From the NCBI GenBank assembly GCA_965268675.1, contig OZ254179.1:744001-808000 (forward strand): DNA of 64,000 bases. Direction: 5' to 3'. Position numbers and translations under genes: made by a program. Positions 17,638 to 25,173 of this stretch are shown in pieces. This DNA comes from AAA044-D11 sp009705075 (GTDB lineage Bacteria > Actinomycetota > Actinomycetes > Nanopelagicales > Nanopelagicaceae). The notes under the pieces are model-generated. The model was not told the DNA's origin. It made no database searches and saw nothing but the letters and a program-made list of their open reading frames with translations. Each line of letters opens with the position of its first letter. Position 1 is the stretch's first letter.

Positions 17638-18751
17638 TTGCAACGCTCGCATTTGTCATAAGTGTTACAAATTGATCGAAGAGGTAACTTGCATCATGGG
17701 GACCAGCAGCTGCCTCCGGGTGGTACTGAACGCTGAAAGCCGGAGTTTCAAGTAGTTCAAGTCCTTCTACAACGCCATCATTCAATGAAACGTGGCTAAC
17801 AAATCCAGCGCCATAAATAGTATTGAAATTTCCAGCTACGGGAGCCGCGACCGCGAAACCATGGTTATGGGCAGTTATTTCAACCTCGCTAGTTCGAAGG
17901 TTTTTTACCGGCTGATTTATTCCACGATGACCGAAGGGTAACTTGTAGGTTTCAAAACCAAGGGCTCGTCCCAAAATTTGATGACCGAAACAGATTCCGA
18001 ATAACGGAATCTTTAAGGAAAGAATTTCGCGGACCAGTGTAATCGTGTCGACCATAGCAGCCGGATCGCCCGGACCATTTGATAGAAAGACGCCATCAGG
18101 TTTTAGTTCAAGGATTTGCCCAAGAGAGCTTTTTGAAGGAAGCACATGAACTTCAATTCCGCGTTCAGACATTGATCTTGGAGTAGCAGCCTTTATTCCC
18201 ATATCCAACGCAACTACTTTGAACTTTCTCTCACCAATTGCAGGAACTATATAGCTCTCTTTAGTTGAAACATCGGCTGCTAGAAACGAGCCGGTCATTT
18301 GTGGAGATTTTCGGACCGCAATAACCATCTGCTCTCGAGTCAACGAAGTGTTTGAAAAGATACCAACTCGCATTGCGCCTAAGTCGCGAAGATGTCTAGT
18401 AATCGCTCGAGTATCAACGCCCCTAATTCCAACGACCCCATTCTTTATGAGTTCGCTCTCAAGAGAGCTCTCGGATCGCCAATTGCTCACAACTGGAGAT
18501 GGATTTCTTACAACAAAACCACTCACCCAAATTTTCGCTGATTCCTCATCATTTGAGTTCATTCCTGTATTACCAACATGGGGCGCTGTCATAATTACAA
18601 CTTGCTTGTGATACGAAGGGTCCGTCAGAGTTTCTTGATAGCCCGTCATGCCCGTTGAAAAAACTGCTTCGCCAAAAGTTTCACCTTCGCACGCCCAACT
18701 ACTTCCTTCAAATACTGTGCCGTCATCTAGCACGAGGTAGGCCTTGCTCAA
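17630..18751 (-). CDS. carA: Carbamoyl-phosphate synthase small (glutaminase) subunit
   Basis: Hydrolyses glutamine and channels ammonia to CarB. An N-terminal CPSase_S domain (residues ~1-150; MTGYQETLTDPSY) is followed by a class I glutamine amidotransferase domain with nucleophile Cys in GICFGHQILG and the catalytic His/Glu in QYHPEAAAGPHD. TTG at 18751 is the start: it has a strong AGGAGG ribosome binding site inside the pyrC 3' end and overlaps the pyrC stop as TTGA. Length 373 is normal. Confidence 0.97.
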   Translation of the reverse strand: MSKAYLVLDDGTVFEGSSWACEGETFGEAVFSTGMTGYQETLTDPSYHKQVVIMTAPHVGNTGMNSNDEESAKIWVSGFVVRNPSPVVSNWRSESSLESELIKNGVVGIRGVDTRAITRHLRDLGAMRVGIFSNTSLTREQMVIAVRKSPQMTGSFLAADVSTKESYIVPAIGERKFKVVALDMGIKAATPRSMSERGIEVHVLPSKSSLGQILELKPDGVFLSNGPGDPAAMVDTITLVREILSLKIPLFGICFGHQILGRALGFETYKLPFGHRGINQPVKNLRTSEVEITAHNHGFAVAAPVAGNFNTIYGAGFVSHVSLNDGVVEGLELLETPAFSVQYHPEAAAGPHDASYLFDQFVTLMTNASVANA

Positions 18752-20040
18752 TTGCTACCTCCTCTTACTAACTCCGAGCTCTTTAGTACTAGCTCACCAT
18801 TGAAGAATGTATGCAATACCCGAGCCGGAAGGGCCAAGGCTTCAAATGGTGTGTTTTTACTCTTAGATGCCAGTCTATTACGGTCGACCACCCAACTGGC
18901 TGATGTGTCCACGATAGTTAGATTAGCTGGTGCGCCTTTCGTCACATCTTTTCCATGCTTTGAGTATCCCGCAATTCGGGCCGGCGCCTTTGACATCCGA
19001 TCTACTAAATCTCCCCAATCCATCAGTTTGGTATCAATCATGGACTTAACAACGACTGAAAGGGCTGTCTCAAGACCTACCATCCCAAATGCAGCGCTCT
19101 GCCATTCACAATCTTTATCTTCACTTGGATGAGGTGCATGATCCGTCGCAACAATATCGATAGTTCCATCTGCTAAACCTTGACGTAAAGCCATTACATC
19201 TTTCTCGGTACGTAGCGGCGGATTAACTTTAAAAATTGGATCGTAATTATTGACCAATTCGTCAGTAAGTAGTAAATGATGCGGGGTAACTTCTGCAGTC
19301 ACATTGATACCTCGCGACTTTGCAAAACGAAGAAGATCTACGCCTCCCGCAGTTGTTAGGTGGCAGATATGTAACCTACTTCCAACATGTTCGGCGAGCA
19401 GAATATCTCTAGCAATGATTGCTTCTTCAGCTACTGCGGGCCACCCTGTTAATCCGAGTTTGGATGACACGATTCCTTCGTTCATCTGGGATCCGACTGT
19501 CAATGCGGGATCTTGGGCATGTTGGGCGATGATTCCATCGAAAGTTTTAACATATTCAAGAGCTCGTCGCATCAACAATGGGTCGGATACGCATTTGCCA
19601 TCATCGCTGAAGATTCGCACCCTTGCTTTTGAGTTTGCCATGGCACCAAGTTCAGCTAGCGCTTTTCCATTTAACCCCTGGGTAACAGCTCCGATTGGGA
19701 AGACATCGCAATAACCAGCTTCTTGTCCTAATCTAAATACCTGTTCGACGACTCCAGCAGTATCAGCCACCGGAAAAGTATTCGCCATTGCAGATATCGC
19801 AGTGAAACCACCTTTTGCTGCCGCGGCACTGCCCGTCGCGACAGTTTCAGAATCCTCGCGACCTGGCTCTCGAAGATGGGTATGCAGATCAACTAGACCT
19901 GGGATAAGTAAATTCTTCTCGGCATCGAGAATTTCACCGACGTTTAAGGAGCTCCCAATCTCCGAAATTATTCCGCTCGAAATAACAACATCTACAACAG
20001 AACCATCAACCAATCTCGCATTTTTGATTGTGTATTGCAT
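18748..20040 (-). CDS. pyrC: Dihydroorotase (class I)
   Basis: Zinc amidohydrolase cyclising N-carbamoyl-aspartate to dihydroorotate. Metal and substrate motifs are clear: HTHLREPGREDSET near residue 53, HICHLTTAGG, and ATDHAPHPSEDK for the catalytic Asp. At 430 residues it is the long class I type. ATG at 20040 directly abuts the pyrB stop (TAAATG), and its 3' end carries the ribosome binding site for carA. Part of the unbroken pyr operon. Confidence 0.96.
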   Translation of the reverse strand: MQYTIKNARLVDGSVVDVVISSGIISEIGSSLNVGEILDAEKNLLIPGLVDLHTHLREPGREDSETVATGSAAAAKGGFTAISAMANTFPVADTAGVVEQVFRLGQEAGYCDVFPIGAVTQGLNGKALAELGAMANSKARVRIFSDDGKCVSDPLLMRRALEYVKTFDGIIAQHAQDPALTVGSQMNEGIVSSKLGLTGWPAVAEEAIIARDILLAEHVGSRLHICHLTTAGGVDLLRFAKSRGINVTAEVTPHHLLLTDELVNNYDPIFKVNPPLRTEKDVMALRQGLADGTIDIVATDHAPHPSEDKDCEWQSAAFGMVGLETALSVVVKSMIDTKLMDWGDLVDRMSKAPARIAGYSKHGKDVTKGAPANLTIVDTSASWVVDRNRLASKSKNTPFEALALPARVLHTFFNGELVLKSSELVRGGSN

Positions 20041-20994
20041 TTAAGCACCAACCTCTCCGGCTAGCGCAGGGCCACCAAGTAATTGATAAAGAACTGCCAT
20101 TCGAACAAGTACACCATTTGATACCTGCGCCAAAACAACTGATCGATGCGAATCAGCGCTCTCTGCTGAAATCTCGAGGCCTCTATTCATAGGTCCTGGA
20201 TGCATAACAATCGCGTGTTCTTGAAGTGAATTCAATCTAGCTATGTCTAACCCGTATCCTCTCGAATATTCGCGCTCTGATGGAAAAAACGAATCTTTCA
20301 TGCGCTCAGATTGAACACGTAACATCATAAGCACATCCACTTTCTTAACGACGTCATCGAGATTGAAACTCACATCAACGTTCCAATCTTGGATCCCAAC
20401 AGGAATCAAGGTTGGCGGTGCAACCAGAGTTACTTTTGCTCCTAACTTCGTTAATAGGAGGACGTTGCTCCGAGCAACGCGCGAGTGCAAGATGTCCCCC
20501 ACAATTCCAACGTGAAGACCAGCAAAATCATCTTGGTGTTTCGGAAATCTGCTCCGAATCGTGTAAGCATCAAGTAGTGCTTGAGTCGGGTGTTCGTGCG
20601 TGCCATCACCTGCATTAATTACCGAAGCGCTAATCCAGCCAGAATCTGCAAGACGTTGGGCAGCTCCTGATGCGCCATGTCTAATAACCACAGCATCCGC
20701 CCCCATTGCTTGCAAGGTTTGCGCTGTATCTTTCAATGACTCACCTTTGCTGACACTCGAACCTTTTGCCGAAAAATTAATGACATCCGCCGACAACCGC
20801 TTTGCTGCTGATTCAAATGAGATGCGAGTTCTAGTTGAATCTTCAAAGAAGAGATTAACAACAGTTCGACCACGCAATGTGGGTAGTTTTTTCATTGGTC
20901 CATCAGAAATCTTTGATAACTCACTAGCGGTATTTAGAATTCCGAAAGCTTCTGCCGAAGTTAAGTCATCTATAGAGAGCAGGTGGCGGTTCAT
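20041..20994 (-). CDS. pyrB: Aspartate carbamoyltransferase catalytic subunit
   Basis: Condenses carbamoyl phosphate and aspartate. The carbamoyl-phosphate motif FFEDSTRTRISFE (STRT), the SAKGSSVSKGES loop and the HPTQALLD motif are intact, as is HPGPMNRG near the C-terminus. At 317 residues it is the catalytic chain alone; no regulatory pyrI is present, consistent with PyrR-type operon control. ATG at 20994 overlaps the pyrR stop by 4 bp. Confidence 0.97.
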   Translation of the reverse strand: MNRHLLSIDDLTSAEAFGILNTASELSKISDGPMKKLPTLRGRTVVNLFFEDSTRTRISFESAAKRLSADVINFSAKGSSVSKGESLKDTAQTLQAMGADAVVIRHGASGAAQRLADSGWISASVINAGDGTHEHPTQALLDAYTIRSRFPKHQDDFAGLHVGIVGDILHSRVARSNVLLLTKLGAKVTLVAPPTLIPVGIQDWNVDVSFNLDDVVKKVDVLMMLRVQSERMKDSFFPSEREYSRGYGLDIARLNSLQEHAIVMHPGPMNRGLEISAESADSHRSVVLAQVSNGVLVRMAVLYQLLGGPALAGEVGA

Positions 20995-21524
20995 TTATCT
21001 TCCCCGCTTAAAATTTCTACGCCATCTGAACCATCAATTTCAGATAATCGCACCCTGACCGATTCACTTGCGGAGGTTGGAATATTTTTGCCTACATAAT
21101 CGGCGCGAATTGGGAGCTGGCGATGCCCTCTGTCCACTAGGACTGCGAGTTGAACAGTCTTTGGTCGACCTATTTCTCCAAGAGCATCTAGAGCAGCCCT
21201 AATCGTGCGGCCTGAATAAAGAACATCGTCCACCAAGACAACATCTTTGCCTTCAATTCCACTTGTTGGAATCAAGGTTGGAAGAAGAGGTCGAGGTGCA
21301 CGTAACCGGAGATCATCTCGGTGAAGAGTGATATCCAGGGTTCCAACCGGAACGGGTGACTGGATTTCAGTTAAGAATTTTCCTATGCGGCTACTAAGAA
21401 ATGCACCGCGGGTCGGAATTCCAAGTAGAACAACATTTTCTAGACCATGATTGTGCTCAATTATTTCATGAGCAATACGTTTAAGCGCCCGACCAATTTC
21501 GCCGGCGTCCAGGACTGTAGCCAT
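20991..21524 (-). CDS. pyrR: Pyrimidine operon regulator PyrR
   Basis: UMP/PRPP-sensing RNA-binding regulator of the phosphoribosyltransferase fold, some members also having weak uracil phosphoribosyltransferase activity. The 177-residue protein has the PRPP loop VVLVDDVLYSGRT and the RNA-contact region near PTRGAFLSSRI. It is the first gene of the pyr operon. ATG at 21524 has an AAGGAG ribosome binding site that forms one strand of a hairpin resembling a PyrR binding loop (21531-21565). This predicts autogenous translational repression, as reported for mycobacterial PyrR. The mechanism here is inference. Confidence 0.96.
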   Translation of the reverse strand: MATVLDAGEIGRALKRIAHEIIEHNHGLENVVLLGIPTRGAFLSSRIGKFLTEIQSPVPVGTLDITLHRDDLRLRAPRPLLPTLIPTSGIEGKDVVLVDDVLYSGRTIRAALDALGEIGRPKTVQLAVLVDRGHRQLPIRADYVGKNIPTSASESVRVRLSEIDGSDGVEILSGEDK

Positions 21525-21530
21525 TTTTTC

Positions 21531-21565
21531 TCCTTCGCCGCCTCTCTGGACGGATCGTTAAAGGA
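21531..21565 (-). promoter_or_regulatory. PyrR-binding RNA hairpin overlapping the pyrR ribosome binding site
   Basis: On the minus strand UCCUU (21565-21561) pairs with AAGGA (21535-21531), which is part of the pyrR Shine-Dalgarno. Inside, CCGUC pairs with GGCGG around the loop CAGAGA. The GUCCAGAGAGGC sequence with flanking bulges matches the known PyrR recognition loop as I remember it. With UMP-bound PyrR the ribosome binding site would be masked. No attenuator with a U-tract is seen, favouring translational control. Confidence 0.75.
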
Positions 21566-21566
21566 C

Positions 21567-21592
21567 CTTCTTGCCTCTCGGGCTCGCAAAAG
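21567..21592 (-). promoter_or_regulatory. Second hairpin with PyrR-loop-like sequence
   Basis: Directly upstream of the first element, CUUUUGC pairs with GCAAGAAG (one bulged G) around GAGCCCGAGAG. The CCCGAGAGGC stretch resembles the GUCCAGAGAGGC of the proximal loop. It may be a second PyrR site or a degenerate copy. Position and pairing are direct observations; PyrR binding is a guess. Confidence 0.4.
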
Positions 21593-21636
21593 ATACCACC
21601 TGTGGATATCGGAATCCACTTATGACGCACCGTCTC

Positions 21637-21642
21637 TATTCT
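21637..21642 (+). promoter_or_regulatory. putative -10 box for leaderless BldD-like gene
   Basis: TATTCT lies 6 nt before the ATG at 21649, the same spacing as at serB, def and tnaA. No Shine-Dalgarno sequence precedes the ATG. The region also has to hold the pyr operon promoter on the other strand. Confidence 0.4.
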
Positions 21643-21648
21643 CGCCTC

Positions 21649-22140
21649 ATGATAATAATTCCCGAACTTTCAATTGAAGAGATAGCCGCAGCAATAAAAA
21701 CAGTTCGTAAGGCGAAAGGGATGACGCTAAAAGAGGTCGAAGCCAGGTCTGGTGGAGTTTGGAAGGCGGTTGTTATCGGCTCGTATGAAAGATGCGATCG
21801 GGCGCTCTCAGTAAAGAAGGCAATAAATTTGGCGAACTTCTATCAGGTTCCCTTGAGTGAGTTACTCGGATTGAATACTCAGAGCAGAACTGCTCCGAGA
21901 GAGAAGATAACCATTGATCTTAGATCGACAAATAACGAGCCTTCAACTGAGAGCGATGTACTTGCCGTTAAGAACTTCGCAAATCTGATTTGTGCCAAGA
22001 GGCACGATTGGAATGGTGAAGTCCTATCTATCCGAAATTCTGATTTAACAACGATTTCACTCTTGATTAATCGGGATGAGGCGACAGCTTACGATTGGTT
22101 GCAGAGTAGAAGATTTATTCTTGGAGCTAGACGCCCTTAG
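21649..22140 (+). CDS. BldD-like transcriptional regulator
   Basis: 163-residue protein resembling BldD, the c-di-GMP-responsive developmental repressor of Streptomyces. Residues ~10-75 form an HTH of the XRE/Cro type with the BldD-typical segment WKAVVIGSYERCDRALSV. The C-terminal domain (residues ~105-160) carries the region where BldD has its c-di-GMP signature RGD-x8-RQDD; here it reads RHD (118-120), eight residues, then RNSD (129-132). Both Arg and both outer Asp positions are kept, the other three differ. ATG at 21649 is chosen because BldD homology starts there; upstream in-frame codons do not align. Divergent from pyrR and convergent on nusB with overlapping stops. Targets are unknown. 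Confidence 0.85.
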   Translation: MIIIPELSIEEIAAAIKTVRKAKGMTLKEVEARSGGVWKAVVIGSYERCDRALSVKKAINLANFYQVPLSELLGLNTQSRTAPREKITIDLRSTNNEPSTESDVLAVKNFANLICAKRHDWNGEVLSIRNSDLTTISLLINRDEATAYDWLQSRRFILGARRP

Positions 22141-22146
22141 AGGGCG
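22132..22146. repeat. Perfect 6-bp palindrome spanning two convergent stop codons
   Basis: CGCCCT, TAG, AGGGCG forms a 6-bp stem with a 3-nt loop centred on the stop codons of the BldD-like gene (TAG 22138-22140) and nusB (TAA, complement of 22137-22139). It could act as a weak bidirectional terminator or transcript-end stabiliser, but no T-tract follows on either strand. Confidence 0.5.
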
Positions 22147-22544
22147 AATGAAGGCTTGAGAATCTCAATTCGACCAAGAACACCGTTTATGTATTTAGCT
22201 GAATCATCTGTGGAAAGTTCAGTTGCAATTTCAATGGCCTCTGAGATTGCTATCTGATCATCGAGTGTCTCAAGCCAGAGTATTTCAAAGAGTGCAATAC
22301 GTAAGATATTCCGATCGATTGCGGGCATCCGATCCATATCCCATCCCTGGGCATATGTGGTTATTAGTTCGTCAATTTTGATGCAGTGCTCTTCAACGCC
22401 TGTTAGAAGTTGTTCAACATAATCGCCTTGAGACAACTCTTCGGCTGGTCGCGTTGCATACAAATCCAAAGCGCGAGCACCTCTAATATCTGCTTCGTAA
22501 AGGAAATCCAATGCACGCTTGCGCGCCTTGCGGCGTGCGCTCAT
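22137..22544 (-). CDS. nusB: Transcription antitermination factor NusB
   Basis: All-helical RNA-binding protein that acts with NusE (S10) at boxA in rRNA antitermination. The 135-residue protein has the family start (ARRKARKRALDFLYEADIRG), MDRMPAIDRNILRIALFEI and the C-terminal SAKYINGVLGRI motif. ATG at 22544 overlaps the efp stop (TAATG). The efp-nusB pair is conserved in actinobacteria. It ends inside a palindrome shared with the convergent BldD-like gene. Confidence 0.96.
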   Translation of the reverse strand: MSARRKARKRALDFLYEADIRGARALDLYATRPAEELSQGDYVEQLLTGVEEHCIKIDELITTYAQGWDMDRMPAIDRNILRIALFEILWLETLDDQIAISEAIEIATELSTDDSAKYINGVLGRIEILKPSFAL

Positions 22545-23104
22545 TAGTTAGCTCGGCCTAGATACGCGCCTGTACGCGTGTCAACAAGAACTTTCTCATC
22601 TTGTTTGATGAAGAGCGGAACCTGAATGGTGATTCCCGTTTCTAAAGTCGCTGGTTTTGTTCCGCCGGACGAACGATCGCCTTGCAAGCCTGGCTCCGTA
22701 TAGGTAATTGTTAATTCTACCGACGCTGGAAGATCTATATAAAGTGGGTTGCCTTCGTGAATCGCAACATTAGCTTCACAATTTTCAAGCATGTAATCTG
22801 CAGCGTCTCCTACGATTGCTTCCGAGATATTCATTTGATCGAAAGTTTTTTGATCCATAAATACGAAATCATCGCCATCGCGATAAAGGAAAGTCATATC
22901 TCGCTTTTCTAGCACAGCTACATCAACCTTTACGCCGGCATTCAGAGTTCGGTCAATGACTTTTCCAGTCGTTACTGATTTCAATTTGGTACGGACGAAT
23001 GCCGGGCCTTTTCCAGGCTTAACATGTTGAAACTCGACGACATTCCACAATTGACCTTCAATATCTAAGGTCATTCCATTCTTAAGGTCGTTTGTTGTTG
23101 CCAT
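22544..23104 (-). CDS. efp: Translation elongation factor P
   Basis: Relieves ribosome stalling at polyproline stretches. Three beta-barrel domains over 186 residues; the modification-site loop reads KPGKGPAF, with Lys at the tip as in actinobacterial EF-P. No lysyl modification genes are seen here. The ATG at 23104 gives the canonical start MATTNDLKNGM; a TTG two codons earlier (23110) is less likely. GGAA lies about 8 nt upstream. The 100 bp before it (to aroQ) is the only gap of note here and probably holds a promoter, but no boxes could be assigned with confidence. Confidence 0.96.
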   Translation of the reverse strand: MATTNDLKNGMTLDIEGQLWNVVEFQHVKPGKGPAFVRTKLKSVTTGKVIDRTLNAGVKVDVAVLEKRDMTFLYRDGDDFVFMDQKTFDQMNISEAIVGDAADYMLENCEANVAIHEGNPLYIDLPASVELTITYTEPGLQGDRSSGGTKPATLETGITIQVPLFIKQDEKVLVDTRTGAYLGRAN

Positions 23105-23204
23105 GATCAATGTTCCATTTCCAAAAAAAAACTGGCTGCGATTTGCGTCCGTTGTAAGTGGCTAAGAATACCCGATGTTATTGCGCCCTCTTGCTACTTA
23201 AGCG

Positions 23205-23636
23205 TTACTTAAACATGCGAGAGATAGCGATTAGCGCCAGACGATAAGAATCGGGACCAAACCCGGCAATAGTTCCGTTTGCTACGCCTGAAATGACCGA
23301 GGTATGTCTAAATTCTTCACGGGACATTGGATTAGAAAGATGGACCTCAATTAAAGGAGCTGACACCATATCCGCTGCATCCCGTATCGCATATGAATAA
23401 TGAGTGAATGCTGCAGGATTTATAACCACAGGAAGCTTTTTATCCGCTGCCTCATGCAACCAAGAGATCATTTCAACTTCGCTATCACTCTGCCGTACTT
23501 CACAATCAAGACCAAGTTCTTTTCCTGCATCTATTATGATTTTTGATAACGAAGCAAAATCAAGGTCTCCGTATATGCTGGAATCTCGAAGATCCAACCT
23601 TCCTAGATTCGGTCCGTTTAGTACCAATATTTTCAT
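23205..23636 (-). CDS. aroQ: 3-dehydroquinate dehydratase, type II
   Basis: Third shikimate pathway step. The 143-residue protein is the dodecameric type II enzyme: NGPNLGRLDLRDSSIYG (with the catalytic Tyr and lid Arg), NPAAFTHYSYAIRDA, IEVHLSN and FRHTSVISGVANG with the catalytic His. The first motif deviates slightly from the usual NGPNLNxLGxRxP. It overlaps aroB by 4 bp and closes the aroC-K-B-Q cluster. Confidence 0.95.
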   Translation of the reverse strand: MKILVLNGPNLGRLDLRDSSIYGDLDFASLSKIIIDAGKELGLDCEVRQSDSEVEMISWLHEAADKKLPVVINPAAFTHYSYAIRDAADMVSAPLIEVHLSNPMSREEFRHTSVISGVANGTIAGFGPDSYRLALIAISRMFK

Positions 23637-24664
23637 ATTGAAATTCTCTCATACGCCGTTGCAATCTGGTCTCTAGTTACCTCTTCTAACCAGATGGGTT
23701 TACCTATACCTTCAAGCCCGATAAATCTAAGTTCTGACCCTCGACTCTTCTTGTCGCCTGCCATCAAGCCAAGAAGTTCTGGCAAAGCGCTTCTGGTGTA
23801 AGTAATCGGTAGCTCATATTTCTGGAGTAATTCACGGTGCAGATCAACAACGGTTGGACTCAACTTACCTACGACGTTACTTAACTCAGCAGCAAAAACC
23901 AATCCAATTGAAACCGCTTCACCGTGACGAAGCTTGTAATCCTCCAGCTTCTCAACCGCGTGTCCCAGCGTATGGCCATAGTTCAAAATTTCCCGAAGTC
24001 GGCTCTCCCTAAAATCAGCGCTCACTACTTCTGCTTTTACTGAGACGCTACGTAAAATTAGATCACCGATATTTGATCTGGCATCTCTTGCTAAATCTAG
24101 TATTTGAGGATCCGAGATGAATCCAGCCTTTATGATTTCCGCCATCCCAGCGTTGAAATCTCGCACAGACAATGTCTCGAGAAAATCAAAATCAATAATC
24201 ACTGAAGCGGGCGAATGGAACGCTCCAATCAAATTCTTCCCATGGGCGCTGTTAATTCCGGTTTTACCACCAATTGCAGCATCCACCATTCCAGCAAGAG
24301 AAGTCGGAATCGCGTGCCACGCAATACCTCGCAGCCAACTTGCTGCAACAAATCCTGCGAGATCTGTCGTTGACCCGCCACCAATTCCGATTATGCAATC
24401 ACTTCTCGTAAGTCCGAATTCTCCGCATGCTTCCCACATCTTCAATAAAAATTCTGGCGACTTCGCAGCTTCACCCGAAGGAACTTCGATTAAGGCAATA
24501 TTTGAAGACAACAAAGAGTTGACTTGAAACCTTTCGCCAAGTTCTTTTGGAATAAATAGCATCGTCTTGTTGTGTTTATCTACTATTTCACCAACTGCAG
24601 CTCTCCAAGACTTATCTAGGTGAACCAAGTATTCGCTCTCGGCGCGTACGCGAATCGAATTCAT
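23633..24664 (-). CDS. aroB: 3-dehydroquinate synthase
   Basis: NAD- and metal-dependent cyclisation of DAHP, the second shikimate step. The NAD-binding GIGGGSTTDLAGFVAASWLRG region, PTSLAGMVDAAIGGKTGIN, and metal-ligand segments ending in LNYGHTLGHAVE and RHGEAVSIG are intact. 343 residues, normal. Overlaps aroK by 4 bp upstream and aroQ by 4 bp downstream, so the three are surely cotranslated. Confidence 0.96.
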   Translation of the reverse strand: MNSIRVRAESEYLVHLDKSWRAAVGEIVDKHNKTMLFIPKELGERFQVNSLLSSNIALIEVPSGEAAKSPEFLLKMWEACGEFGLTRSDCIIGIGGGSTTDLAGFVAASWLRGIAWHAIPTSLAGMVDAAIGGKTGINSAHGKNLIGAFHSPASVIIDFDFLETLSVRDFNAGMAEIIKAGFISDPQILDLARDARSNIGDLILRSVSVKAEVVSADFRESRLREILNYGHTLGHAVEKLEDYKLRHGEAVSIGLVFAAELSNVVGKLSPTVVDLHRELLQKYELPITYTRSALPELLGLMAGDKKSRGSELRFIGLEGIGKPIWLEEVTRDQIATAYERISI

Positions 24665-25173
24665 AAAGCCGCCCCTATGGAATCAGCTATTTCTTGCGCA
24701 ACTTCTGCCGGCTTTCGATTATCTGTCGCTATTTTCATAGTTGCAAGAGATTCGTAGAGTGGACGACGTTTCTCCATGAGGGCCATCCATTGCTGACGCG
24801 GGTTTAAGGCCAGGAGTGGTCGCTCCTTATTAAATCCAACTCTCGGCGCCGCTTGCGAAATCGAAACTTCTAGATAAGCGACCGGTACTTTGCTGTTACG
24901 TAAATGTTCGGCAACATCACTATCAAGAACTGAGCCGCCACCGAGTGCAACTACCCCTGAAGCTGAATTTAACGCCCCAAGTACGACGCCCTTCTCGATC
25001 GCGCGAAATGCGGGTTCTCCATCTTCAGTAAAAATCTCGGAAATCTTCTTCCCGCTAAGTTTTTCGATTTCAAGATCAGTATCTAGAATTTCACATTGTA
25101 GAATCTTCGCGAGTTGCCTGCCGACTGAAGATTTGCCCGCTCCTGGCGGACCGATCAGAACCGCCTTCGGCAT
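24661..25173 (-). CDS. aroK: Shikimate kinase
   Basis: Phosphorylates shikimate at O3. Walker A GPPGAGKSSVG, the shikimate-binding DTDLEIE motif, the FRAIE Arg and the ALGGGSV motif, plus a lid with RPLL, are all seen in 170 residues. ATG at 25173 overlaps the aroC stop (TAATG). Confidence 0.96.
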   Translation of the reverse strand: MPKAVLIGPPGAGKSSVGRQLAKILQCEILDTDLEIEKLSGKKISEIFTEDGEPAFRAIEKGVVLGALNSASGVVALGGGSVLDSDVAEHLRNSKVPVAYLEVSISQAAPRVGFNKERPLLALNPRQQWMALMEKRRPLYESLATMKIATDNRKPAEVAQEIADSIGAAL

